Positions 25,403 to 36,756 of a stretch of DNA of 64,000 bases are shown piece after piece (the stretch's first letter is position 1; each line of letters starts with the position of its first letter). The notes beneath the pieces are model-generated. The model had not been told where the DNA came from and did no database searches. It saw nothing but the letters and a program-made list of their open reading frames with translations. The DNA comes from Aeoliella sp052161615 (GTDB lineage: Bacteria; Planctomycetota; Planctomycetia; Pirellulales; Lacipirellulaceae): positions 5,022,001-5,086,000 of the forward strand of contig NZ_CP197417.1 in assembly GCF_052161615.1 (NCBI RefSeq), read 5' to 3'. Made by a program: the position numbers and the translations under genes.

Positions 25403-25914
25403 CTTGGGCGTTCTGCCAACCTTGATGAGCGTGCGATTGGGTGCCGACGTCCTCGGGCTGCGGTACTGCGGAGCCTTGAGTGTAAGGCTCTCAGTCGCGT
25501 GGGGATGAAGGTGACTTCGGCGTTTCACGCCGAAGCGTCGTAGAGCCTGGCGATATTTCGCTGAGGTGATGTGCACTTCAGCCGCGTAGAACTTGGGTCA
25601 ACAGACGGCGGTTGGGCACACCGATGTTACCAAGGAATCTGCGAAACTGCACGAGGTGTGTCATCGAGATGGACACCTCTGTTAATTGGCGTCGCACGTA
25701 ACTCAACTCAGGTGGTCCAGCCGCTGCGAGTTGATCCGATCAAAGCAACGTTGCGTCGGTCTCGGTACCGCTGTCTGTTCGATGCCGGCCACATGAGCGC
25801 GGTTGGCAGAAGAAGATCAGTTAGCGGAAAGGCTCTACCGAAGAGTAAGAATATTACACATTAAGAGATGGAAATACGAACTGACGTAACCGATGAGCGT
25901 TGATTCCTACTTGA
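25403..25914. other. Intergenic region, no gene supported
   Basis: About 510 bp of lower-GC sequence between a membrane protein and a convergent PEP-CTERM gene. A 97-codon frame at 25571-25864 has no recognisable domain and an unconvincing composition, so it is not called. Nothing structured stands out. Confidence 0.55.
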
Positions 25915-26877
25915 TCAATAACGTTTGCGTATCACAGCAAGGCAGAATACTGCCGCAGCGCTCAGTGCGAAGGAAGTCGGCTCTGGAGCGACTATGCTGT
26001 CAGTAAGATATGGGCTAGCCGCTTGGGTATCACCAAAATGGTCCCGCCACACGTAGTAATCCTGGATAGTAACATCGGGGTTGCTGTTATCTCCGACACC
26101 CATAATCGTCGCTTCGGAACCACCGAGATTGTCGCGCCACACAGTGTAGTCGGCTAAGTTCACGATGCCATCGGCATTGAAATCGCCAGCAGTTGGCGTG
26201 GTTCGAACCAACCAGGACGCGGTTGTTTCATACGCCTCCCCTCTTTCCATATTGAAGCTTAAAAACACGCCGTCGTCATCGTCGATGTTCGTTCCAGGGT
26301 TGTCATCTAGCACGACTCTAATTGGCATGTTTCGTTCGAATTCGTCTATGACGAAGGTGTCTGTGAATCCGACGACCTGATAGCGATTGCCGATTTGCTG
26401 AATGCGTGTGAACCCGAACATATCGACGAGTTCGGACAATTGATCGCCTTGATGCGTCCCCTCTGTCCTTCGCGAATCGGGCCCCAATGACAATACGCTC
26501 GGTGACCAGGGACTCACGGAAAACCCGTTGTTGTCAATTAAGTGCAAGACTTCGTTTGTCGAGGCGTATCGGAACCCCTCGAACTGACCGCCGGGCGCCA
26601 ATTGCGATGACACTTCATCAAAACTCATCCCGCGCGTCCAGCCGGCATGAAGGAAGTCCAGCCCTTGAACCGTGTCTCGCACGATAGATTCAATACTACC
26701 CGGATACGCTCCACGGGGCTCTGGGTATTCAACGGGTGGTCTCGGCGTGCCGATCGCGTAGATTATCACGCTCGCACGAGTTGCATGAGGAAGTGCAGGC
26801 AACAGCACAAAAGCGGCGATCAATCTGATCAGCAGACAGGAACGCCTACTGGGGTAGGAAATTGGTGAGGTAGGCAT
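25915..26877 (-). CDS. PEP-CTERM protein with dockerin-like segment
   Basis: A 320-residue exported protein. The start at 26877 gives a Lys/Arg-rich signal peptide followed by a hydrophobic helix ending LPHATRA. Near residue 230 a dockerin-like repeat reads AGDFNADGIVNLADYTVWRDNLGG, with a second half DVTIQDYYVWRDHFGD. The C-terminus is a PEP-CTERM sorting tail (APEPTSFALSA, hydrophobic helix, RKRY). Likely processed by an exosortase and placed in the outer envelope or matrix. The central domain is not recognised. Confidence 0.85.
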   Translation of the reverse strand: MPTSPISYPSRRSCLLIRLIAAFVLLPALPHATRASVIIYAIGTPRPPVEYPEPRGAYPGSIESIVRDTVQGLDFLHAGWTRGMSFDEVSSQLAPGGQFEGFRYASTNEVLHLIDNNGFSVSPWSPSVLSLGPDSRRTEGTHQGDQLSELVDMFGFTRIQQIGNRYQVVGFTDTFVIDEFERNMPIRVVLDDNPGTNIDDDDGVFLSFNMERGEAYETTASWLVRTTPTAGDFNADGIVNLADYTVWRDNLGGSEATIMGVGDNSNPDVTIQDYYVWRDHFGDTQAASPYLTDSIVAPEPTSFALSAAAVFCLAVIRKRY

Positions 26878-27379
26878 CCGTTCAGAGTGCTTTTCGAAGA
26901 TAACCAGGAACAATTCCAGCTTGCTAACGACAGTTTATCAGCTGTATTACGTACATACAACAAACTCATTTACCCCCCCAGTTTGCAAGACGTTGAAAAG
27001 CGGCCGCCCCGGGGCAGCTTGAAATCTCGACGTACCCAAAGTGGTGTTTCTAAGCACATAGCACGCGATCTGCATTCACTGCTAATTTCGATTAGCTGGA
27101 GGGCCAATTTAAGGCGGATGCATGGCCCGCCATCTGAGGAAATTTCTGACTACGGCGCAGAAGTGGCCAAGACCGACGCGTCAAAGCTCGCCGCTCAAAC
27201 GAGCGAGGTTGTCACAACCGCTGGCTGGAATGGAACTTCCGAACGCGCGTCGGTGCAGCTCACCTCGGTCAGGTTCAAAGCTCCGCCAACTGCCTCGGCT
27301 TCATCGACCGACGCTCTGTCCCGCGGATGGCTTAAGCGAACTAGGTAGAGCAACGAATTGGCATCACCAAAGCCACCGC
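26878..27379. other. Intergenic region, no gene supported
   Basis: About 500 bp between two minus-strand genes. A 153-codon plus-strand frame (26887-27348) begins inside the neighbour's signal-peptide antisense and shows no domain or composition typical of genes here. No repeats seen. Confidence 0.5.
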
Positions 27380-28252
27380 TTACCGAGGCTCCGTAATCTC
27401 AAACACCTTCGCATGCTCTAGATCGCTCACCAGGTAACTCGGACCTAGTTTGCAATCGTCAGGGCAGGGTTTAACGAGATGGTCGCCGACGGTGAGCGTT
27501 AGCCACGTCTCGCCCGATTGGAGTTGCTTCCGTTCGTCCGCAGACAACGCCACGCGATATTCCCCTTGCGGACTGACATCGCCAAGCGGTATCCCTGGTT
27601 TCTCGGCATCGTCCCACAGGGTCACGCTAACGTTTCTCCAGTCTCGGAAGTCCAACTTCGGTTGCGCGTCCTTAAACGCTAACTTGGCGAACTGAAGAGA
27701 TCGCTTTGGTGGCTCGATAGCGTTTGCGATCGGCCATCCATCTACTTCGCTCCTAATGCAAAGCTGATCTGCAATGGGCACCTTCTCCCACCAGTCGCGG
27801 GAAGCGTCAGGATCGACGTAGATCGCTAGCGCTGGCTCGAAGGTCTCCACAGAGCCACGCCTCTGCTCAATCGCGCGGGCAAGTCCACCGGCATGCTCCA
27901 GAGTTACGTTGCAAACAATCCCTTCACCATGAAAAGACTTGGTGCGGAGTGGCCCCGGCTTGATGGTGATCACATGATCGCGAAGTCGCATTTCGGAGAA
28001 GAGCTCAACGAGTTCCCGTAGCTCTCGCGGGTTGGCCTTGAAGTAGAAGTTCTCGCCGCCATTTACCCACGTGGAGTAGATGCGACTGTTGTGGTCCACC
28101 ACTTTGATCATTCCCGCGGGCCAGCCTGGCTGCTCCGCGCTAGGGTGCCCTATCTCCAAGGCGGAACCGAACTGCTCCATGCCCAGGCCAAACGCTGGTG
28201 AAGGTCCCAGTAGGAGAGTCACGGCTAAGAGCGAGAACGTCAGCGACTTCAT
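27380..28252 (-). CDS. Secreted hypothetical protein
   Basis: A 290-residue protein with a clear signal peptide (MKSLTFSLLAVTLLLGPSPAFG). The mature chain is mixed alpha/beta with many charged residues and no recognised domain; it has three late cysteines (VKPCPDDCKLG and earlier IVCNV, QLCIRS). It probably works outside the cytoplasm. Alone on its strand. Confidence 0.7.
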   Translation of the reverse strand: MKSLTFSLLAVTLLLGPSPAFGLGMEQFGSALEIGHPSAEQPGWPAGMIKVVDHNSRIYSTWVNGGENFYFKANPRELRELVELFSEMRLRDHVITIKPGPLRTKSFHGEGIVCNVTLEHAGGLARAIEQRRGSVETFEPALAIYVDPDASRDWWEKVPIADQLCIRSEVDGWPIANAIEPPKRSLQFAKLAFKDAQPKLDFRDWRNVSVTLWDDAEKPGIPLGDVSPQGEYRVALSADERKQLQSGETWLTLTVGDHLVKPCPDDCKLGPSYLVSDLEHAKVFEITEPR

Positions 28253-28658
28253 GACGCAGCATCCTTCCTGGACGGAACACGCAAGGCCGGAGGGGCGTCC
28301 TCAGAGTATCCGTGCCGCTGCGACACGGCAAGTTCATTCTTTCCCCGCGACTTTCTGAGAAGTACCACACGTCGCGCACCGCGGACGACGTGCTCGGTGA
28401 GAGTGATCTGTTCCACAAACGGCCGAGAGGAAGGCCAAGTAGCCGGAATTATAGCCCTACGTGTCTGCTCTCCGCGGGGGCCCTCTACAAACAAGCTTCT
28501 TCGATACTTCTGAAGAGTGATTGGCCCGTGCTGCCGATCTAAGCCCGTATTCGTGGGCTAGAATTGCTTAGATGGAAGTCCACTAGGTGAAGTGAAGGCG
28601 TTCTAGGCACCTGGAGCGGACGGACATAAACGCTGCGGCCTCGGTGGGTCATAGTGGG
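28253..28658. other. Intergenic region, no gene seen
   Basis: About 405 bp between divergent genes, which should hold both promoters. No palindromes, tRNA or convincing frame were found. Confidence 0.5.
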
Positions 28659-29195
28659 ATGAAAGGGGTTGCGACCGTGTACGACATTATTCTGTTTATC
28701 ACCGTAGTGACGCTAATCTACATCGCCCTCCCCGTCTCGATCCTGCTTGCCCGGGACTGGTTGGAACGCCCTTCGAAACAGCAGCTCCATGAGCACGCGC
28801 GGCGATTTCAGCACCGGCTGCATCATCCCGATTTCGCTGCCGTTCAGGCGCACTTTGGCCGGCCGCTCCCGTCCTGTGTGGAATCGCTCTACCGCGATCA
28901 GCAGGAGTTGAATCGAACGGACTTTGACGTGGCCGCCGTGTTAGATGCCGCCGAGCAAAATCGATGGTACATCGCCTTCTACCAGCCAGCGGATGGCGAG
29001 TCAGTAAGTTTCGCATGGCCAGACGTGGAAAAGTACTTCGCGTTCGCCGACGACGGCTTCGGGAATGGATACTTAATCGACCCCGCTGAGAGCGATCCTG
29101 AAGTTTTGTTCCACGACCACGAAACTGGCGAGCTCTCGCGAGTCTGCGACCGCTTCACCGAGTTCATGCAATGGCCGCGGTTACACGAGAGTTAA
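28659..29195 (+). CDS. Hypothetical membrane-anchored protein with possible SUKH-like domain
   Basis: A 178-residue protein with one N-terminal TM helix (ILFITVVTLIYIALPVSILLA) and a soluble domain: HFGRPLPSCVESLYRDQQE, then FADDGFGNGYLIDPAESDPEVLFHDHETGELSRVCDRFTEFM. The last motif looks like SMI1/KNR4 (SUKH) domains, which often occur in immunity proteins, but similarity is by eye only. ATG at 28659 is used; a GTG 15 bases upstream is also possible. Confidence 0.6.
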   Translation: MKGVATVYDIILFITVVTLIYIALPVSILLARDWLERPSKQQLHEHARRFQHRLHHPDFAAVQAHFGRPLPSCVESLYRDQQELNRTDFDVAAVLDAAEQNRWYIAFYQPADGESVSFAWPDVEKYFAFADDGFGNGYLIDPAESDPEVLFHDHETGELSRVCDRFTEFMQWPRLHES

Positions 29196-29331
29196 GAAGG
29201 ACACCCGATGAACGCGATTGCTTCCTACTACCGAAGCGGGAACGCATTTCAGCAGACGCATGGTGTCGAACGTCAGATCCCACCAACAATGGCCTCACGA
29301 AAAGGCAGGCTCAGTCCTTCCATGGGCGCGC

Positions 29332-29385
29332 AAAAAAAAGGCAGGAGCTCGACGACCGAACTCCCGCCTTCTTAGTTTTTTTTAT
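29332..29385. terminator. Bidirectional rho-independent terminator
   Basis: The stem AAGGCAGGAG/CTCCCGCCTT (one mismatch) is flanked by a run of A on the left and a run of T on the right, so it can end transcripts from both strands. It lies between the convergent SUKH-like (+) and kelch (-) genes. Confidence 0.85.
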
Positions 29386-29410
29386 TGCTAGTTGGAATCG
29401 TGAAGCGATT

Positions 29411-31129
29411 TTACTTCGCCCCCAGCTCGACCCATTCGCTATCCGGCGCGTGGGTGCGACGCTTGAGCGAGGCGCCGCCGATCATCAGCAGGCGGTTTTC
29501 GCCGGCGGGGAGTAGGCGGTGGAAGAAACGCTTGTCGGCGTGCTGGGCGACTTCCTGCCATTCCTTCATGTCGTCCGACAGCGTGTAGACAACGCCCGAG
29601 CTGCCGCTGACGTAAAGCTTGCCTTCGTGATTCCAGGCCGAGACGCCGAAGCCCTGCATGCCGTCGCCGGGCAGTTCGGGGAGCTTGCTCCATTCGCCCG
29701 ACTCAAGGTCGAGTGCGTCGGCTTCTCGGGAGATCTCGCCCGCTTCGTCGATGCCACCGATGACGACCAGCGAGTTGCCGGCATAACCCGCGGCCAATGC
29801 GCGGCGGAGGAACGGGGGCTCGGTAATCGACTGCCAGCCTGCGTCGACGTTGTTGAGGTCGATCTTCCAAGCGGTTTCGAGCCACTCGCCATCCTCGGTG
29901 CCGGCGAGCGTCCAACCACCGACGACGTACATCACACCATCGACCACCACGGCGTCGTGCGAGCTGCGGGCTTCGGGGAGCTTGGGCAGTGCGGTCCACT
30001 TGTTCGTTTCGGGATCGAACACCGAGAAGGTATCGACCGAGTTCATGTCGGTATCTTCCTCTTCGCTGTTACGCGAGTGCATGCCACCAACGCGATAAAC
30101 CTTGCCTTCGTGGGGCACCAGTGCGAGGCCTTGCAGCGGGCCCTCCATCGGCAGTTCCTGCCATTCGCCACCTTCAAGCGGCAGGCGGTAGAAATTCTGC
30201 GAGTAGTGTTCCTTCGAGTGACTGTGGGCCGGGCCGATGTGGCCGCTGTAGACGTAGACGTAACCATCCGCCACCGCGGCACCAAAGCTGGCCACACCTT
30301 GCGGCAGTGGCGTGAGGGCCGAGGGGACGGGGGGGGCAGCGGCCGCGGCCTTTTCGGCGGCGTCGGCTTTCTCTGCGGCGGCCTTCTCCGCGGCATCCTT
30401 TTCACTGTCCGAAACCGATGCGTCCGAAGTCTTCGCACCGTCGATGTTGGTGGTGAGCGTCAGGTAGTGCGAGATGCTGGTGTACTTGTCGCCATCCACT
30501 TCGCCCTCAGCATCTTCGGTCACCGCGACGATGAAACCAATCTTGCCCGCGGCGATGTTGTAGAACTTCACAACGCCATCTTTGCCGGTCTCTTTGTCGG
30601 CGGTCTCGCCCGAGGGATCGATCAGCGTGACGCCGGCTCCTTCGACGGGCTTGCCATCGCGAGTGACGGTCAGAGCCACGCCGCGGTCGATCAGCGACGG
30701 ACGGGCATCGATGGCGAAGCCTTTGGGCGCGGCCTTGTTCTCCGCGGGGGCGGCCTGAGCCAAGTCGCCCGCGTAGTGCTTGACGTAGTAGGTCAGCAGC
30801 GTGCCGTGGTAGTTGCCGTAGGTGCAATGCGAGGTAAGCACGCCGGTGTCGACGGCCTTGGGCTCGCTACGCAGGCCGATGAAGTCGTCCTCTTCGACCT
30901 TGGCAACAGCGAGGTCCTGGGGCTCGCCGCCGATCGCCTGGTACTGAACCTTGGCCTTCGCAAGCGGAGCCGGCAGCTTGTAGTCCATCTGGTCGGGGGT
31001 CTCGCCGAAGAACAACAGCGCGCGACCTTCGTCGTCGGACGAAAGCCAAGTGAAGTGGGCCTGGGCGAAAGTGGGGAGCGTCGCCAGCAGGGCGAGTGTG
31101 GCAACGCGAATCAAGAACCGAGAGTTCAT
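29411..31129 (-). CDS. Secreted kelch-repeat protein with DUF4198-like N-terminal domain
   Basis: A 572-residue exported protein: signal peptide ending AQAHF, an N-terminal DUF4198/Cna-like part (residues ~25-230, LPAPLAKAKVQY, GAGVTLIDPSGETADKETGKDG), an Ala/Lys/Glu-rich linker (~235-260), and a kelch beta-propeller (~265-565) with repeats such as MYVVGGW, KVYRVGGMHS and LVVIGGID. DUF4198 proteins are linked to metal or carbohydrate handling at the cell surface. Upstream on the same strand lie two PEP-CTERM/DUF1559 genes; 58 bp separate it from the next. Ligand unknown. Confidence 0.85.
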   Translation of the reverse strand: MNSRFLIRVATLALLATLPTFAQAHFTWLSSDDEGRALLFFGETPDQMDYKLPAPLAKAKVQYQAIGGEPQDLAVAKVEEDDFIGLRSEPKAVDTGVLTSHCTYGNYHGTLLTYYVKHYAGDLAQAAPAENKAAPKGFAIDARPSLIDRGVALTVTRDGKPVEGAGVTLIDPSGETADKETGKDGVVKFYNIAAGKIGFIVAVTEDAEGEVDGDKYTSISHYLTLTTNIDGAKTSDASVSDSEKDAAEKAAAEKADAAEKAAAAAPPVPSALTPLPQGVASFGAAVADGYVYVYSGHIGPAHSHSKEHYSQNFYRLPLEGGEWQELPMEGPLQGLALVPHEGKVYRVGGMHSRNSEEEDTDMNSVDTFSVFDPETNKWTALPKLPEARSSHDAVVVDGVMYVVGGWTLAGTEDGEWLETAWKIDLNNVDAGWQSITEPPFLRRALAAGYAGNSLVVIGGIDEAGEISREADALDLESGEWSKLPELPGDGMQGFGVSAWNHEGKLYVSGSSGVVYTLSDDMKEWQEVAQHADKRFFHRLLPAGENRLLMIGGASLKRRTHAPDSEWVELGAK

Positions 31130-31187
31130 ATCAGGGAAATCCTAAGAATTGCAGAGAGGCGAAGCGGACGAAGTCGCGCCGGCCAAG

Positions 31188-33338
31188 TTAAGGTAGGTGT
31201 TCGGTTTCGCCACCCTCGCGGGTGACCATGGCGCGACGCACGTCGGGGTTCGAGTCGTCGCTGACGAAGTGGACGGAGCCATCGAGGTAGACAAATTGTA
31301 CCCCGCCCACATGGTCGCTACGATAGCTGCGGCTGCTGTCGGGGGCGACGTATTGCTCGCTGTTGTTGAAAATCTGAGGTGTCGAGGCGGCCATGTGTCC
31401 CCAGGCTTGCAGCCAGTACCCTTCAGCCCAGGCGTAGGACGAACGCTTGCCGGCGGTCCCCCCTTTTTCGACGCTGGTCGGGGGCTCCAAGTGATCGAAG
31501 GCGTAGTTGATCTCGCCCGCGAGGAATGTCCGCGAGGTGCCATCGAGGATGTTCTTCACGCTCAGCCGGTAGCGGCCATTCTTCTTCACGTCGCCGAACG
31601 CGCCATTGTTGGTAAATGGGACATAGTCGGTACGCGTCGAAATGATGTAGCTGCCGGGGGCCAGCGGCTTTCCACCGTCGGCAGGTGCGCTTGCCGGGAG
31701 CCTCATGCTCGGGCAGAGGTAGGTGTCGATGGTGCCGGTCGTGACCGGCGAATTGACCGGATCGTAGATGGACTTGGTAGTGTCGTAGCTGTCGAAACGA
31801 GTGCCTTGCTCCAAGTAGGGAAGGAGCAACACCCACGTGCTGCCGAGCGTGGTGGTATTGGCGTCGCCCAGCTTTGGGGGTGGCAAGTGGCCGTTGGTGT
31901 CGTGGAAGTTGATGGTCGCGATACCGATTTGGCGGAGGTTGTTGCTGCAACTCATTCGCCGCGCCGCCTCGCGAGCGGCCTGAACCGCCGGCAACAATAG
32001 CGCCACCAGCACACCGATGATGGCGATCGAAACCAGCAGTTCGACCAGCGTGAACGCCGTGCGGCCGCTGCGGTGAGATCGAACCTTTGGGTGCCGAGCA
32101 CCAGCGACACCAGCCAACGCGAGCAACGTCATGACGACCCCCGCGGGCTCGGGCACCGAGACGGGGACTAGTGTTCCCACCGGAGGCGTTCCCGCACCCA
32201 GGTTATCTCGCCAAATTGTGTAGTCGGCCAAGTTCACCACTCCGTCGCTATTACCGTCCGCACCAATTCCAGGTGGTTCCACTGAAAGACCAAACTGCGA
32301 TTTCCATGTTGTGTAGTCTCCGGTATCGACGTACCCATTGCCGTCAAAATCTCCAGCCAAAAAATCGCTGGCGATGCTGTAGGTGATGGTCAGCGTGGCG
32401 GCCTCGGCACCGGCAATCGGAAAGGCACCGTTGCCCGGCGTCGACTCTTTCATCAACCACTGTGGGTAGGGAGGTGCACCGCTGCCGCCTAGCTCTTCGG
32501 TGGGGTGAAGCGAGGACAGCATGAAACCGATCGAACCCGCGGCGAGCGACTGTTGAACATACTCCCGCACGCCGCTCGCATCCAAGTCTAAATTGAACTC
32601 GAATGTGGTGAAGTTCGGCACCGCGGCGCCAGGTGCCAAGTCGGTAGTGCCGATGGCCCATGGAGTTGCGTCAAAAGGTGCGGTGGTGCCCGTTGGTTCG
32701 GTGGCACTGAATCCGCCGGTCACGTTGTTAGAAACGTCGCGATAGCCATCCGACCCGTCGCCCACCACAGGGTAGGCCACGTAGCCACCCAGCGAGTCGG
32801 AATAGGGGGACGTCGACTCGCCGAATCGCTCGCCCGTTTGATCCGGCCCCAAGGCAAAGCCTTCGAGGTCGCCCCGAAAGCCGACGCCGAACAGTTCCAT
32901 GGCTTGCTGTGCCGAGGGTCCCGCACCGGCGTACTCGGCGAGGTGCTGGGCGTTGGTCTTCGCCGAGGGTTGGTAGAGCAGCGACTGAGTATCGCTGGTA
33001 CCGTTTTGCACCATGGCTGTGACGGTGACAGACTCAATGACGTAGCGCGAAGGATCGAGCGATGGCTCGATATTCCCGGAGGTCTCAAACGCCAAGAGCG
33101 ACATTGCGTAGCGAGCAGGCTCGTCGGCGGTTCGTGGGAGGAACGCTCCCGACTGGAAGGGGAGATTACTGTAGGTTGGTCCCTGGCGTCGCGCACCAAC
33201 CGCCCCACCGTAGACGTAGAACCACACATCCATCGATGGTTGCGACCAACTGCCGACCTGCGCGGCCTGGCCGCTGGCGGTATAACCGCCGAGCAGCAAG
33301 ACCGTCGTGATTGCTAGGCAACCGAAGTGTCGGCACAT
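31188..33338 (-). CDS. Fusion of a dockerin/PEP-CTERM protein with a DUF1559 pseudopilin
   Basis: A 716-residue open frame with two complete export modules. Residues ~1-26 form a signal peptide; ~27-320 a beta-rich domain; ~325-385 a dockerin-like pair (AGDFDGNGYVDTGDYTTWK; NLADYTIWRDNLGAG); then a PEP-CTERM-like stretch (VPEPAGVVMTLLALAGVAGAR). Directly after, RSGRTAFTLVELLVSIAIIGVL starts a prepilin site and DUF1559 domain that runs to the end (AAREAARRMSCSNN ... VYLDGSVHFVSDD). The frame has no stop at the junction. Start M at 33338 is chosen because it begins the signal peptide. It could be a natural fusion or two genes joined by a frameshift. Confidence 0.8.
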   Translation of the reverse strand: MCRHFGCLAITTVLLLGGYTASGQAAQVGSWSQPSMDVWFYVYGGAVGARRQGPTYSNLPFQSGAFLPRTADEPARYAMSLLAFETSGNIEPSLDPSRYVIESVTVTAMVQNGTSDTQSLLYQPSAKTNAQHLAEYAGAGPSAQQAMELFGVGFRGDLEGFALGPDQTGERFGESTSPYSDSLGGYVAYPVVGDGSDGYRDVSNNVTGGFSATEPTGTTAPFDATPWAIGTTDLAPGAAVPNFTTFEFNLDLDASGVREYVQQSLAAGSIGFMLSSLHPTEELGGSGAPPYPQWLMKESTPGNGAFPIAGAEAATLTITYSIASDFLAGDFDGNGYVDTGDYTTWKSQFGLSVEPPGIGADGNSDGVVNLADYTIWRDNLGAGTPPVGTLVPVSVPEPAGVVMTLLALAGVAGARHPKVRSHRSGRTAFTLVELLVSIAIIGVLVALLLPAVQAAREAARRMSCSNNLRQIGIATINFHDTNGHLPPPKLGDANTTTLGSTWVLLLPYLEQGTRFDSYDTTKSIYDPVNSPVTTGTIDTYLCPSMRLPASAPADGGKPLAPGSYIISTRTDYVPFTNNGAFGDVKKNGRYRLSVKNILDGTSRTFLAGEINYAFDHLEPPTSVEKGGTAGKRSSYAWAEGYWLQAWGHMAASTPQIFNNSEQYVAPDSSRSYRSDHVGGVQFVYLDGSVHFVSDDSNPDVRRAMVTREGGETEHLP

Positions 33339-33375
33339 GTGAGAATCTCGGGCGTTGAGCACCAGAGCACCTTCC

Positions 33376-34125
33376 TTAACGCACAGCTCGATGAAGCCCA
33401 AGGCGACCCGCCACCAGGAGCATGCCAATGCCAATCAGCATGATGGTGGAGGGCTCGGGGACGTGAACGCTCACTTTATCGAGTTCGAACATCAGCGGAG
33501 CGGCGAGTTGCTCGGGGGTGAGGCCAGCGGGGCGATTGACGCTGATTTGAATGTTGCCAATGCCTGTGCCGCCGTGAGCACTGCCGAAGACGGCTCCGTA
33601 AGGATCAGCCAACGACCCCGCCGATCCATAAGAAATGATCTCGCTGCTTCCGCGGTTGAGGTCCAGGACGACCTCGGTCCACACACCCGGCTGAACCAAC
33701 TGTCCGTTGGTCACCGAGGCCCCGCGGTTGTTGCCGGAGTTCGCAAAGCGAGTGAAAAGCTCGAGAGCAACCGGAGCGTTGTGCTTAAAGAAGTAGGAGA
33801 AGCTTGTGTAACCTTCGTCAATCCAGTTGGCGACGAAGGCGTCGTTGCTGGAGTTGATGCTGTTCTCTCCGCGGAAGAGAATCGCCGTCGCAGTGCCGCC
33901 AAAGCCAACTGTAAAATTGTTGAAGGTGAGCGAGTCGTTGCGGATGAAGCCGCTACCATCGGGCCCACCGGCAGCTTGATAGCTGGGAGCACCGTAAGTG
34001 CCTGTCGCCCACTGCGACGTGCTCGTGGCGAAGTCTTCGGTGAACGCAATAGGCTGCTGTGCCGCGGCGTGAACGCCCATGCTGCACGCGACCAAACAAA
34101 CAACGCTGACAGTTCGCCACATCAT
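33376..34125 (-). CDS. PEP-CTERM sorting protein
   Basis: A 249-residue exported protein. Signal peptide MMWRTVSVVCLVACSMGVHAAAQ; a single beta-sandwich-like domain (GNIQISVNRPAG, FELDKVSVHV); C-terminal VPEPSTIMLIGIGMLLVAGRLGLHRAVR, a textbook PEP-CTERM tail. It lies 37 bp upstream of the fused gene on the same strand, so they are probably co-expressed. The domain may be carbohydrate-binding, by fold guess only. Confidence 0.88.
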   Translation of the reverse strand: MMWRTVSVVCLVACSMGVHAAAQQPIAFTEDFATSTSQWATGTYGAPSYQAAGGPDGSGFIRNDSLTFNNFTVGFGGTATAILFRGENSINSSNDAFVANWIDEGYTSFSYFFKHNAPVALELFTRFANSGNNRGASVTNGQLVQPGVWTEVVLDLNRGSSEIISYGSAGSLADPYGAVFGSAHGGTGIGNIQISVNRPAGLTPEQLAAPLMFELDKVSVHVPEPSTIMLIGIGMLLVAGRLGLHRAVR

Positions 34126-34326
34126 TACGCTCGACTCCTCAAAGTTGCACTCGGCTTAGTGAATCCTGTTAACACATCTCGTCGCGAGGCATCTTGCCAG
34201 CTAGGTATTGCGACTGCGTCTCAATAACAATAAGATATCCGCCGTTGGCTGGGTGTCAAGATGATCTCCTGACTCCAAACCCTCCAAAAACACGGCACTT
34301 TTCGCGAAGCCCCGAAAAAACTCAAG

Positions 34327-35100
34327 ATGGACTGCGAAAAATCATCCCAGCCGAACTCCGCGGTCGAGCGGGCGACCAATCTCGCGGGGCATGGATTTCT
34401 GAAAGGGGCGATCGACGTGCTCGAAGTCGAGCTCGCTCGCGCGCCCGACGACGGAAAGGCTTGGCAGCTCCGCGGCGAGCTGCTTCATCAAGCGGGCGAC
34501 TTCGCCACGGCGCTCGACAACATGGAGCGGGCCCAGCTGCTGGTGCCTCTCACGCAAAGGGGCCAACTGGTACTCGCCGACTGCTACGCTCGATGTGGCC
34601 ACAAGGAGCCAGCGAAATTTGCGTACGAATTGCTCGCGGGCGAGGCGGAACTCGACGCCACGGTGGCAATACAGGTGCAGCAGGGACTGGGCTCTCTAGG
34701 CGAATGGCGTGAAGCGGCGAAACTTTGCCGGCGTGTGCTTGAGCAGACTCCCGATGACGACCAGGCTCTGTTTGCCCTCGCTCGGGCGCTGCTGCAGCTG
34801 GGACAACCCTCGGAGACCGCGGTACCACTGCTTCGCCGGGCGGTGTACCTTGCCCCGCACGTCGAACAGTACCGCGTCGCCCTGGTGACGCAGCTTGTCG
34901 ACCAAGGACGCTGCGACGAGGCGTACGCGGAATTGGAACTGCTGCCGGTCGGCGAGCTGAAGCACGTCTGCTGCAAGGGTTGCTTACGACGGCTGCTGGA
35001 ACTCGCCGTGCTCCATGGCGACAGCGGACGGGCGGCGGCGTTTGCAGCGCAGCTGGCGAAGTTCGCCGAGCAGGGGGCTTCGGCGCATGGCGGCGAGTAA
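34327..35100 (+). CDS. Tetratricopeptide repeat protein
   Basis: A 257-residue soluble protein made of helical TPR-like repeats (LRGELLHQAGDFATALDNMERAQ; AKFAYELLAGEAELDATVAIQ; CRRVLEQTPDDDQALFALARALLQLGQPS). Two Cys-rich motifs (CCKGC) occur near residue 220. No catalytic domain. It may act as a scaffold; no link to the neighbouring pckA is evident. Confidence 0.75.
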   Translation: MDCEKSSQPNSAVERATNLAGHGFLKGAIDVLEVELARAPDDGKAWQLRGELLHQAGDFATALDNMERAQLLVPLTQRGQLVLADCYARCGHKEPAKFAYELLAGEAELDATVAIQVQQGLGSLGEWREAAKLCRRVLEQTPDDDQALFALARALLQLGQPSETAVPLLRRAVYLAPHVEQYRVALVTQLVDQGRCDEAYAELELLPVGELKHVCCKGCLRRLLELAVLHGDSGRAAAFAAQLAKFAEQGASAHGGE

Positions 35101-35160
35101 CTATGACCGAACGCCAGCGCGGAGGGCCTGGCCCTCCGGCTAGCGCTGATCTTTCCGTTA

Positions 35161-36756
<1,596 letters not shown>

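Noticed and set aside
25571..25864. Possible 97-residue gene
   Set aside because: No domain, ribosome site or coding composition; treated as intergenic.
26887..27348. Possible 153-residue gene on the plus strand
   Set aside because: No recognisable domain; starts within antisense of a neighbour's signal peptide region.
29519..31225. A 568-codon plus-strand frame opposite the kelch gene
   Set aside because: Antisense shadow; composition is poor and the minus-strand product has a signal peptide and kelch repeats.
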